A stretch of DNA of 64,000 bases, taken from positions 1,221,501-1,285,500 of the forward strand of contig NZ_CP022998.1 of assembly GCF_002277895.1 (NCBI RefSeq). Reading direction: 5' to 3'. The notes under the pieces are model-generated. The model did not search any database. It was not told where the DNA came from and saw nothing but the letters and a program-made list of their open reading frames with translations. Position 1 is the stretch's first letter. Every line of letters begins with the position of its first letter. Of the stretch, positions 8,543-15,935 are shown piece after piece. Source of the DNA: Rhizobium sp. 11515TR. GTDB lineage: Bacteria > Pseudomonadota > Alphaproteobacteria > Rhizobiales > Rhizobiaceae. The position numbers and the translations under genes are program-made.

Positions 8543-9211
8543 CTATTGGCTGGCCCAAATGATCCGGGCAATCCATTCCACATCCGCAAGATCGAAGCTG
8601 CGGTTGGGGTGTTCGGGATTGAGCGACAAAAGCTCAATCGACTTGGCGCTCTGCCGCAGCAGGACCTTGGCCATGACTTCACCTTCGCGGGTCTTCACGA
8701 CGACACGGTCATTTTTTCGGATCTGAGCACCTGGCTCAACAATCAGAATATCTCCGTCGCGATAGAGCGGCAACATGCTTTCGCCCTGCACCTCCAGCGC
8801 ATAGGCGCCGGTCCTGTGCCCGGCAGCGATGGGAAACTCCACCATGTCCCAGCCCTGACCGGCTGGAAATCCGCCATCGTCGAAGAAGCCACCTGCGCCG
8901 GCTTGGGCAAAGCCGATCAAAGGTATGGCGTTGCCGGCCGGCAAAATCCCGTTTGGTGGAGTCGTAGCGCCCCGCGGCTCGGCGGGCCGGATGAAGCTCA
9001 GGAACTGCTCCAGGCTGGCACCCGTCGCATCCAGGATCTTGGCGATCGATTCCGTCGAGGGCCAGCGCAGGCGCCCGTCCTGGCTCAGCCGCTTCGATTT
9101 GTTGAACGAGGTGGCATCGAGGCCGGCGCGGCGGGCGAGACCGGAAGGGGTCAAGGCATGCCGCTCGGCAAGCCGGTCGATCGCACCCCATATCTGCTCG
9201 TGTGACAGCAT
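8543..9211 (-). CDS. HTH/S24 LexA-like self-cleaving repressor
   Basis: A 222-residue protein. The N-terminal DNA-binding half (about 1-75) holds an HTH-like SGLARRAGLDATSFNKSKR. The C-terminal S24 peptidase half has the nucleophile Ser145 in VQGESMLPLYRDGD and a candidate general-base Lys182 in EVMAKVL. An Ala104-Gly105 bond lies in PLIGFAQAGAGG, where LexA/CI-type repressors cleave. Members dissociate from DNA after RecA-stimulated self-cleavage; whether this one responds to RecA is inference. It is the first gene of a unit with the nuclease-like gene downstream. An imperfect dyad upstream (9286-9315) may be its own operator. No phage genes surround it. Confidence 0.85.
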   Translation of the reverse strand: MLSHEQIWGAIDRLAERHALTPSGLARRAGLDATSFNKSKRLSQDGRLRWPSTESIAKILDATGASLEQFLSFIRPAEPRGATTPPNGILPAGNAIPLIGFAQAGAGGFFDDGGFPAGQGWDMVEFPIAAGHRTGAYALEVQGESMLPLYRDGDILIVEPGAQIRKNDRVVVKTREGEVMAKVLLRQSAKSIELLSLNPEHPNRSFDLADVEWIARIIWASQ

Positions 9212-9285
9212 CGCCGCTCGGTATCCGCACCGGCTCGCCCGGCACTCTGCTCTTTAGAAAAGGTTAACCGAGGCATTTTGGCGAG

Positions 9286-9315
9286 TAAAGACCGGTATAG
9301 GAATACGGTCCTTTA
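9286..9315. promoter_or_regulatory. Imperfect dyad, candidate operator of the S24 repressor
   Basis: TAAAGACCGGTAT (9286-9298) and ATACGGTCCTTTA (9303-9315) flank AGGA. Ten of 13 positions match as an inverted repeat. The site lies 75-104 bases upstream of the repressor start at 9211. It could serve autoregulation. Confidence 0.4.
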
Positions 9316-9347
9316 TCCCCGTGCTTTCGCGGCCCCTTTTACCGCCA

Positions 9348-9776
9348 TCAGGTCTTCTGCGGCTGCGGCTTCACGTCAGGCTGCTCGTTCTGGAATTCCT
9401 TCGCCATGCCCATGAGGCCGCGCATGAATTTTTGCATGATCCCGAGCGTACGGTCGATCTCGGCGTCGTCGGGCAGGCTCGATCCCTTGTTTGCGGCAAC
9501 GGTCTTTTCCAGCTTCGTCACGCGATCGGAAAGCCGATCGAGTTCGTCGTCATAGGCGCTGCGCTCGTCGGCGGCCATGCGGCAGACGAGATTGCCGCCC
9601 TGATCCTGGCAGATGGACATGGCGCCGGTCTGCTTGTCGAGGCGGATGAAATGATCGCCACTGCGCTCCAGCTGGAAGCGTTCCGCATCCGGTTCGGCTG
9701 AAAGAGCCGGCGTGGAGAGAAGAAAAGCAGCGGGCACCAGCATGGCTGCAAGGCCGATTTTCAATTCCTTCGTCAT
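9348..9776 (-). CDS. Secreted protein of unknown function with coiled coil
   Basis: A 142-residue product with an N-terminal signal peptide (MTKELKIGLAAMLVPAAFLLSTPALSAEP, cleavage near ALSA). A short region with two Cys follows (GAMSICQDQGGNLVCRMAADE). Then comes a heptad-like helix (YDDELDRLSDRVTKLEKTVAAN) and a helical tail ending QPDVKPQPQKT. The two cysteines could form a periplasmic disulfide. The frame is open to 9833, but GGAGG sits 5 bases before ATG 9776, so that start is preferred. I do not recognise a named family. A plus-strand gene (9894) diverges from it. Confidence 0.7.
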   Translation of the reverse strand: MTKELKIGLAAMLVPAAFLLSTPALSAEPDAERFQLERSGDHFIRLDKQTGAMSICQDQGGNLVCRMAADERSAYDDELDRLSDRVTKLEKTVAANKGSSLPDDAEIDRTLGIMQKFMRGLMGMAKEFQNEQPDVKPQPQKT

Positions 9777-9893
9777 GTCATCCTCCGGATTTTCTGCGTT
9801 AAACCCCAAATCCATCACGGAAACCGTGGACATCGGCTGATGTTTTCGTGCAAAGCCCTATCGGGACAGCTTTACAGAGGGATGATGACCGCC

Positions 9894-10238
9894 ATGCCAG
9901 TGGTTTACAAGATCGTGCCGGACACGCTCTGGCAGCAAGCCAGACAAACCGGCGTTTTTCATGGCGCGGCGATCGACCTGACCGACGGCTACATTCATCT
10001 CTCCACCGCGAAACAGGCAAGGAAAACCGCGGAACTCTATTTTGCAGGGCAAGCCGGCCTGTTGTTGGTGGCGGCCGATGGCGATGCGCTCGGCGACAAG
10101 CTGGTCTTCGAACCCTCACGCGGTGGCGATCTCTTCCCGCATCTCTACGCGCCGCTGCCGCTTTCGGCCGTGCTCTGGGAAAAGCCGCTGCCGATCGGTG
10201 AAGATGGTTCTCACGTCTTTCCGGAGATGGCGGAATGA
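9894..10238 (+). CDS. DUF952-family protein
   Basis: A 114-residue protein beginning MPVVYKIVPDTLWQQA. The family signature DGYIHLSTAKQARKTAELYFAG lies near residues 32-53, and GGDLFPHLYAPLPLSAVLW near residue 80. DUF952 proteins are small and uncharacterised, structurally reminiscent of ADP-ribosyl-handling folds. Upstream in-frame ATGs at 9882 and 9885 abut the AGAGGG Shine-Dalgarno, so ATG 9894, 12 bases downstream of it, is preferred. Its stop overlaps the pyrD start in an ATGA, implying translational coupling with pyrimidine synthesis. Confidence 0.85.
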   Translation: MPVVYKIVPDTLWQQARQTGVFHGAAIDLTDGYIHLSTAKQARKTAELYFAGQAGLLLVAADGDALGDKLVFEPSRGGDLFPHLYAPLPLSAVLWEKPLPIGEDGSHVFPEMAE

Positions 10239-11323
10239 TCGGCGCCTTTCGCGATCTCGGCCGGCGCGGCCTGTTCCTGTTCGATCCCGAAACCGCCCAC
10301 GGCATGTCGATAGCGGCGTTGAAATCGGGGCTGGTTCCGGCCTGCCGCATCAGCGCGGATCCCCGCCTGCGCCAGAGTGTGGCCGGGCTCGATTTTGCCA
10401 ATCCCATCGGCATGGCTGCGGGCTATGACAAGAATGCCGAAGTGCCGGAGGCGCTGCTGAAGCTCGGCTTCGGCTTTACCGAGATCGGCACTGTCACGCC
10501 GAAGGCGCAGTCGGGCAACCCCCGTCCGCGGATCTTCCGCCTAGTCGAGGACGAAGGCGTCATCAACCGCCTCGGCTTCAACAATGAGGGCCATGAAGCG
10601 GCTTTCCAGCGCCTCAAGGCGATCCGCGGCAACGGCATCATCGGCGTCAACATCGGTGCCAACAAAGACAGCGCCGACCGTATCGCCGATTATGTTGCCG
10701 GCATCCGCCGCTTCTATTCCGTCGCGCGCTATTTCACCGCCAATATCTCCTCGCCGAATACGCCGGGTCTCCGCGACCTGCAGGCCCGCGAAAGCCTGTC
10801 CGCGCTCCTGTCAGCCGTGCTTGCCGCGCGCGACGAGGAAGCGGTCAAGGCCGGCAAGCGCATCCCCGTCTTTCTCAAGATCGCACCCGATCTCACCGAG
10901 GAGGGCATGGACGACATCGCCGCCGAAGCGTTGTCGCATACTCTCGACGGTTTGATTGTCTCCAACACCACGCTGTCGCGCGATGGGTTGAAGGATCAAC
11001 GTCAAGCAAAAGAGGCAGGCGGCCTTTCCGGCAAGCCGGTCTTCGAAAAATCGACCGTCGTATTGGCCAAGATGCGCCGCCGTGTGGGCGCTGCTCTGCC
11101 GATCATCGGCGTTGGCGGCGTGTCATCGGCGGAGACCGCGCTGGAGAAGATCAAGGCTGGCGCCGATCTCGTGCAGCTCTATTCCTGCATGGTCTATGAA
11201 GGCCCGGGATTGCCGCGCCGCATCGTGGCGGATCTCTCGAAGTTGCTCGATCGCGAGCGCGCCGGCTCGATCCGCGATCTGCGCGACGCCAGGCTGGATT
11301 ACTGGGCGAACCGGAACGTCTGA
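10235..11323 (+). CDS. pyrD: Dihydroorotate dehydrogenase (quinone), class 2
   Basis: A 362-residue enzyme that oxidises dihydroorotate to orotate with membrane quinone as acceptor, the fourth step of UMP synthesis. Class 2 features are visible: an N-terminal amphipathic extension (about 1-40) for membrane association, ANPIGMAAGYDKNAE, GFGFTEIGTVTPKAQ, and the catalytic-Ser loop FTANISSPNTPGLRDLQ. The substrate-binding segment is DGLIVSNTT, and the FMN phosphate site GVGGVSSAETALEKIKAGADLVQLYS. Length is normal. It overlaps the DUF952 gene by four bases. Its 3' end overlaps the convergent MATE gene by 25 bases. Confidence 0.97.
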   Translation: MIGAFRDLGRRGLFLFDPETAHGMSIAALKSGLVPACRISADPRLRQSVAGLDFANPIGMAAGYDKNAEVPEALLKLGFGFTEIGTVTPKAQSGNPRPRIFRLVEDEGVINRLGFNNEGHEAAFQRLKAIRGNGIIGVNIGANKDSADRIADYVAGIRRFYSVARYFTANISSPNTPGLRDLQARESLSALLSAVLAARDEEAVKAGKRIPVFLKIAPDLTEEGMDDIAAEALSHTLDGLIVSNTTLSRDGLKDQRQAKEAGGLSGKPVFEKSTVVLAKMRRRVGAALPIIGVGGVSSAETALEKIKAGADLVQLYSCMVYEGPGLPRRIVADLSKLLDRERAGSIRDLRDARLDYWANRNV

Positions 11324-12648
11324 TCCGCCCGCTTCTTCAGTCCCATGGCCAGGAAGATGCCGCGAAACAGCAGGAAGGCGTTCATGGCCATCCACAGGCC
11401 GTGATTGCCAAGCGTCGGCACGAAGACGGCGAGCGCTATGAGATAGCCGCCGAAGGACAGCAGCATCTTGTTGCGCATCTCGCGCGACCATGTGGCGCCA
11501 ATGAAGACTCCATCCATCAGGAAGGCGAGCGCGCCAGTCAGGCCGGTGATCGCTGCCCAGGGCAGATAGGTCTCCGCAGCGAGGCGCACCTCTTCGGAAG
11601 TTGTCAGCAGGCGGATCAGCGCCGGCCCGACCGTGAAGAAGAAAATGGCGGCGGCAAGCGCCAGCCCAAAGGACCAGAGCCCGGTCAGCTTCAATCCGCG
11701 CTCGAAGGCCGGCCGATAATTGGCGCCGATCGAGCGGCCGGTGATCTGCTCCGCCGCGTTCGCGAGCCCGTCGAGATAATAGCCTGACAGCAGAAAGAAG
11801 TTCATCAGCACGGCATTGGCGGCAAGCATGACGGCGCCGAAGCTGTTGCCGATGCGTGTCATCAGTGTGAAGGCGGCAATCAGCACGAAGGTCCGGATCA
11901 GGATATCGCGGTTGAGCGCGAAGAGCTGCATGAGCTTGACGCGCGAGAGCAGCTCCGCGCGCGCCGGCCGTTCCTCACCGGCAAAGCTGCGCAGCACGAT
12001 AGCAAGCCCCAGCAGCATGCCGCACGCTTCGCCGATCAGCGTGCCCCAGGCAACGCCGGCGACGCCCCAGCCTAGATAGAGCCCGAGCAGGATGGCGAGC
12101 ATGATGTTGACGCCGTTGATGACGGTCTGCAGTAAGAGCCCGATACGGCCTTGACCGCGGCCGAGCACGAAGCCGAGCAGCGCGTAATTGGCAAGCGCTG
12201 CCGGGCCGGAGAGCATGCGGATGGAGAAATAGGTGCGCGTCGCATCCGCGATGCCGCCTTGCGGCCCCATGAGCTTGAGGCCGAGCCAAAGGAGAAGAGG
12301 CGACAAGAGCACGATCAGGATGCCTGATGTGAGCGCCGATATCAGCGCTCGCCAAAAGACGGCCTGCTGTTCGTGCCGGTCGTGCCGGCCATAGGCTTGC
12401 GCGGTGAGCCCTGTCGTCGAAGCGCGCAGGAAGTTGAAGCTTGAGAAAAGGAGATCGAACAACACGGCGCCGATCGCAAGGCCGGCGAGCGCATCGGGCT
12501 GGCCCATATGGCCGACCACGGCCGTATCGACAAGGCCGAGCAGCGGCGTGGTCATGAAGCCGAGCGTCATCGGAATCGCGATCGACAGCACCAGCCGATG
12601 CGTCACGTCGAAGGGCAGAACCTTCCGGCTCTCCTGCTGGACATCCAT
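11299..12648 (-). CDS. MATE-family efflux transporter (DinF-like)
   Basis: A 449-residue protein with about 12 membrane segments in two halves. It begins HRLVLSIAIPMTLGFMTTPLLGLVDTAVVGHMGQPDALAGLAIGAVLFDLLF, the typical MATE N-terminal signature. The mirrored second half has GNSFGAVMLAANAVLMNFFLLSGYYLDGLANAAEQITGRSIGA. The A-x-Q/A-x-E patterns are those of DinF-like exporters, which expel cationic compounds using Na+ or H+. It lies 16 bases after the CAP-domain gene, so they are probably co-transcribed. Its last eight codons overlap the end of pyrD on the other strand. The substrate is unknown. Confidence 0.92.
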   Translation of the reverse strand: MDVQQESRKVLPFDVTHRLVLSIAIPMTLGFMTTPLLGLVDTAVVGHMGQPDALAGLAIGAVLFDLLFSSFNFLRASTTGLTAQAYGRHDRHEQQAVFWRALISALTSGILIVLLSPLLLWLGLKLMGPQGGIADATRTYFSIRMLSGPAALANYALLGFVLGRGQGRIGLLLQTVINGVNIMLAILLGLYLGWGVAGVAWGTLIGEACGMLLGLAIVLRSFAGEERPARAELLSRVKLMQLFALNRDILIRTFVLIAAFTLMTRIGNSFGAVMLAANAVLMNFFLLSGYYLDGLANAAEQITGRSIGANYRPAFERGLKLTGLWSFGLALAAAIFFFTVGPALIRLLTTSEEVRLAAETYLPWAAITGLTGALAFLMDGVFIGATWSREMRNKMLLSFGGYLIALAVFVPTLGNHGLWMAMNAFLLFRGIFLAMGLKKRADQTFRFAQ

Positions 12649-12664
12649 GTTGCCTTACGCCTCC

Positions 12665-13168
12665 TCAGTTCGAGGACAGCACCATGGACCAATAAGGCCT
12701 GTCGCCGGAAGAGGGAGCATAGGCAAGGGCGACGCCAAGGCCATCATATTTGCCGAGCATGTTGTGCAAATGCTTCGGCGAATTGATCCAGGCCGTCACC
12801 GCCGCATTCACGTCGCGCTGGCCCTCTGCAATGTTCTCGGCTGCCGGCAGTTTGACGCCGCTTGCCTTGACCCGCTTGCCGAAATCGTCGCCGAGGCCGA
12901 TCAGGTGCTCCATCTTGCCGGCATCCGCCATACGCCTGGCCTGGTAGACGGCGGCGGTGCTGGCAGCGGTATCGATCTTCAATGGTGGCAGGCCATTCTT
13001 GGCGCGCAGCGCATTGACGAGCGGCAAGGCAGAGGCGGTTTCGTCGCTGGCCGGAATATTGGAAACGCGGGCTGGCGGCGTGGCGCAGCTTGCGACGGAT
13101 GCGGTGAGCGCAAGAACGGCGAGGCGCAGCGCATCGCGGCGCGTGCAGGTCAGTGTCTGGGAGGTCAT
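12665..13168 (-). CDS. CAP/SCP-domain lipoprotein
   Basis: A 167-residue product. The N-terminus CTRRDALRLAVLALTASVASC carries a twin-arginine-like TRRDALRL and a lipobox-like VASC, suggesting an exported lipoprotein, possibly by the Tat route. The rest is a bacterial CAP domain: LVNALRAKNGLPPLKID, AAVYQARRMADAGKMEHLIG, AENIAEGQRDVNAAVTAWINSPKHLHNMLG and YWSMVLS. The H-x(n)-E-N pattern and W-x-x-S-P-x-H are family hallmarks. The biochemical role of bacterial CAP proteins is mostly unknown. ATG 13168 is used; the longer frame to 13309 overlaps the upstream gene. One base separates it from the DUF6460 stop. Confidence 0.85.
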   Translation of the reverse strand: MTSQTLTCTRRDALRLAVLALTASVASCATPPARVSNIPASDETASALPLVNALRAKNGLPPLKIDTAASTAAVYQARRMADAGKMEHLIGLGDDFGKRVKASGVKLPAAENIAEGQRDVNAAVTAWINSPKHLHNMLGKYDGLGVALAYAPSSGDRPYWSMVLSSN

Positions 13169-13169
13169 G

Positions 13170-13436
13170 TCAGCTGCGGTAGTTGAACAAACGAAGTATG
13201 ATGAAGATCGGAATGACGATGGATGCGCCGAGCAGTACATAATCGCCGAACTCGCCAAGCGCGGCAAAGCCGCTGTGCCAGAGATCGAGCAGGAAGCGCC
13301 GGACGCCATAGAGGAAATCGAGCGGCCGCCAGCCGAAGAACTTCATCACGAAGCCGACGACGAGCGACACGATGATGAGCTTTACCAGCGTTCGGCCCGG
13401 CGAGTCGCCAAGAAATCTGTTCACCTGATCGGACAT
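13170..13436 (-). CDS. Small membrane protein, DUF6460-like
   Basis: An 88-residue protein beginning MSDQVNRFLGDSPGRTLVKLIIVSLVVGFVMKFFGW. A second hydrophobic segment follows (YVLLGASIVIPIFIILRLFNY). This two-segment pattern resembles small rhizobial DUF6460 proteins of unknown function. ATG 13436 has GGAGA 8 bases upstream; the frame extends to 13589 without a comparable start. It leads a minus-strand unit with the CAP lipoprotein and MATE genes. Confidence 0.75.
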   Translation of the reverse strand: MSDQVNRFLGDSPGRTLVKLIIVSLVVGFVMKFFGWRPLDFLYGVRRFLLDLWHSGFAALGEFGDYVLLGASIVIPIFIILRLFNYRS

Positions 13437-13594
13437 TCTGACGTCTCCATAATGGCGGTCGGTCGGTGTTGAGATAGGGCCGGCGCCTGCGACTCGCAAG
13501 CACTTTCGCCCCAGCTTACATTCTAAACCAGCGCCTGCCTGAAATAGGACTTGAGTTTTTTTATGGCCGCGTCCAAAGGCGAGCGTCAAACAGG

Positions 13595-14551
13595 ATGAAA
13601 CTCATGCTGCCGAGCCAGCTTTCCTCCGGCGATGTCATTGCTGACCGCCGCGCCGACTATGCGAAGATGCTTGCAGAAAGCGGCGAGCCCGCGAGTGCTG
13701 CCGAGCTGATGGAGCAGGCGCTGGAGCTGGCGCCACGCTGGGCGGCCGGCTGGTTCACGCTTGCGGTCTATCGCGAGAAGGCCGGCGATGCGCCGGGCGC
13801 GATCGCAGCGTTGAACGAGGTGTTGTTGCTCGATGAGGGCGACGTCTTCGGCGCCCGCCTGAAGCTTGCGGTTCTCGGCGGCGCCGAGGTGCCGGACCGG
13901 CCGCCGAGCCTCTATGTCGAGCGATTGTTCGACGATTATGCCGACCGCTTCGAAACCTCGCTGGTCGAGAAGCTCGGCTATAGCGTGCCCGGCAAGCTTG
14001 CGACCCAAATTGCCGAAACGGCTGGCATCCCGAAACATTTCCGTCTCGCGATCGACCTTGGCTGTGGTACGGGCCTGTTAGGGCCGGAGATCCGCGCCCG
14101 CGTCGATCGGCTGGAAGGCTACGACCTGTCGAAGGGCATGCTCGCCAAGGCGGGCGAGAAGGGTGTCTACGATCATCTCGGCCAGGCCGATCTGTCGCTG
14201 AAACCGGAGCTGTCCGGCGTGTTCGATGAAGGGTTCGCCGTTGGCCGTGCGGATCTGATCACCGCCGCTGACGTGCTGATGTATCTCGGCGATTTGCGTG
14301 GCGTGGCGGCGATCGTGCAGAAACTTTCGGCCAATGGCGCCGTCTTTGCCTTTTCGGTTGAAGATGCGGAGCAGCCGGACGGCTATGTGCTGCGTGACTC
14401 TCTGCGGTTTGCCCATTCGGAAACCTATGTCAGGCAGATTTTGGCCGCTCACGGCTTTACGGTGCTGGATCTCGTCCGCAGCGTCATTCGCATGGATGGC
14501 GGAAAACCGGTCCACGGCATTCTGTTCATTACTCGGAAATCGGCCTGCTGA
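13595..14551 (+). CDS. TPR-containing SAM-dependent methyltransferase
   Basis: A 318-residue protein. The N-terminal part (about 15-95) contains tetratricopeptide-like helices (GEPASAAELMEQALELAPRWAAGWFTLAVYREKAGDAPGAIAALNEVLLLDEGD). The C-terminal class I methyltransferase domain has motif I LAIDLGCGTGLLG (about 150-162), an acidic loop EGYDLSKGMLAKA, motif IV-like ADLITAADVLMYLGDL, and VFAFSVEDAE. Such TPR-methyltransferases are common in rhizobia; their substrate is not known. It is divergent from the DUF6460 unit. Confidence 0.85.
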   Translation: MKLMLPSQLSSGDVIADRRADYAKMLAESGEPASAAELMEQALELAPRWAAGWFTLAVYREKAGDAPGAIAALNEVLLLDEGDVFGARLKLAVLGGAEVPDRPPSLYVERLFDDYADRFETSLVEKLGYSVPGKLATQIAETAGIPKHFRLAIDLGCGTGLLGPEIRARVDRLEGYDLSKGMLAKAGEKGVYDHLGQADLSLKPELSGVFDEGFAVGRADLITAADVLMYLGDLRGVAAIVQKLSANGAVFAFSVEDAEQPDGYVLRDSLRFAHSETYVRQILAAHGFTVLDLVRSVIRMDGGKPVHGILFITRKSAC

Positions 14552-14655
14552 TTTCGAATCTTGCGAATTTGAAATAGGTCAGCATTGCTTACGTATTTTC
14601 GCTTGATTGTCGCATGAGATTTCAGCAAAAAGCCCTGAAACCCAGGGGAAATCAC

Positions 14656-15291
14656 ATGGCAAACGCAAAGAGCGCATTTGGTATCTGGAATACGTCCGCT
14701 ACCCGGCATTCGTGGATCGAGGATATTCAAGGCATCGTCTCCGGCAGCCTGATTTCCTCGCTCGGGTTATTTTGCCTTTCAAGCGCCGGCCTTCTGACCG
14801 GCAGCACCGCCGGCATCGCTTTCCTGCTGCATTACGCGATCGGCGTGAATTTCGGCCTGGCCTTCTTTGTGGTCAACCTGCCGTTCTTCTATTTGTCTCT
14901 GAAGCAGCTCGGCCCGGTCTTCACCATCAAGACCTTCATCGCCATCGCGCTGACCTCGCTGCTGACCAACCTGCAGCCGCTGCTTTTCGATATCGCGCAT
15001 ATCAACGCGCTCTGGTCGGCGGTGCTCGGCGGCATTCTGCTCGGCTTCGGGCTCCTCGCGCTCTATCGCCATCGGGCAAGCCTCGGCGGCGTCGGCATTC
15101 TGGGGATTTATCTGCAGGAACGTTTCGGCATCAGGGCAGGGCTGGTGCAGCTTGCGATCGACCTATGCGTGCTCGCAGTCGCTTTTGCGGTGACCACGCC
15201 CTTTGTGGTCATCTGCTCGGTGATCGGCGCAATCGCGCTCAACCTCTTCGTCGCGATCAATCATCGCTCGGATCGCTATATAGCGCTGTAA
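14656..15291 (+). CDS. YitT/DUF161-family membrane protein
   Basis: From ATG 14656 the product is 211 residues with five to six hydrophobic segments. The segment LLTGSTAGIAFLLHYAIGVNFGLAFFVVNLPFFYLSLKQLG is the typical YitT-family repeat. It is followed by LGGILLGFGLLALYRHRASLGGVGILGIYLQERFGIRAGLVQLAID. The family is of unknown function. GGGGAA lies 5 bases before this ATG, so I prefer it to the in-frame ATG at 14614. It converges with gstI, with 9 bases between the stops. Confidence 0.85.
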   Translation: MANAKSAFGIWNTSATRHSWIEDIQGIVSGSLISSLGLFCLSSAGLLTGSTAGIAFLLHYAIGVNFGLAFFVVNLPFFYLSLKQLGPVFTIKTFIAIALTSLLTNLQPLLFDIAHINALWSAVLGGILLGFGLLALYRHRASLGGVGILGIYLQERFGIRAGLVQLAIDLCVLAVAFAVTTPFVVICSVIGAIALNLFVAINHRSDRYIAL

Positions 15292-15300
15292 AGCTGAAGC

Positions 15301-15492
15301 CTATTGCTTGCGGGTCTCGTCGGATTCGACGATTGCGGCTTCGTGATACCAGCTGTCGAATGCGGCCGTCGCAATAGACGGGCCGATATCCGGAGTGAGG
15401 TTCACTTTCGGACGCTGGCTGAGCGCCGTGGGGCGTGCCGTGACGGGAAACTGATAGATCTTTGCGGTTTCGTGCCGAGTACCAATTGCCAT
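15301..15492 (-). CDS. gstI: GstI-like glutamine synthetase translational inhibitor (DUF2735)
   Basis: A 63-residue protein beginning MAIGTRHETAKIYQFPVTARP and ending SWYHEAAIVESDETRKQ. It has the DUF2735 pattern of a short AKIYQFP motif followed by a polar tail. In Rhizobium leguminosarum, gstI encodes a small peptide of the same size, as I recall. It lies divergently upstream of glnII and inhibits translation of glnII mRNA when nitrogen is plentiful. Position, orientation and length here all match that arrangement. GGGAGAG lies about 8 bases before the ATG. The product is inferred to act on the glnII leader; nothing in the sequence proves it. Confidence 0.85.
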   Translation of the reverse strand: MAIGTRHETAKIYQFPVTARPTALSQRPKVNLTPDIGPSIATAAFDSWYHEAAIVESDETRKQ

Positions 15493-15935
15493 TCGTTGTC
15501 TCTCCCTTTTTGGTGTTCAAGCGGGCGCGCTTCAAGAGACAGCTCATATATAGCAAAGCCGAAGCCAAATATCACCATTACGCTTAAAAAAAATGCTAAA
15601 TGATGAAATTATAGGCAATTGGAAGATGGGGCGGTGAATGCCGTTTCTTTGATCTGCCGATTTTCCAAGCCGTTTGAGGGGCTGGCCGAGCCTGCGACAT
15701 TTTGGCAGCTCGAATGGAACCACGGCGGTGATTTGAAAAGAATCCGATGTTTGGCTTGAAAAATCTTGCCCGAATACGCCTCAATCATAAAAATCTCGCC
15801 TGATAGGCCGGGTGTCGATGCGATCTGGCACGGCACATGCATCTCTCTTGGCAGCCGTTCGTAGTGAGGAATTTTCCGGCGGGCGCGCCGGGCAAGTTTT
15901 CCTACTTCGCCTGATTAACTGTTATGAGGTGCGTA
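15493..15935. promoter_or_regulatory. gstI-glnII divergent control region with sigma-54 promoter
   Basis: This 443-base non-coding region drives two divergent genes. A close match to the sigma-54 consensus, TGGCACGGCACATGCA, lies at 15826-15841 with the GG and GC at the required spacing. It predicts glnII transcription from about 15852 and a leader of about 85 bases. NtrC enhancer sites should lie upstream, but I could not pick out a convincing TGCAC/GTGCA dyad. A run of eight A at about 15588-15595 falls on the gstI side. Short frames here on the minus strand look non-coding. Confidence 0.75.
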
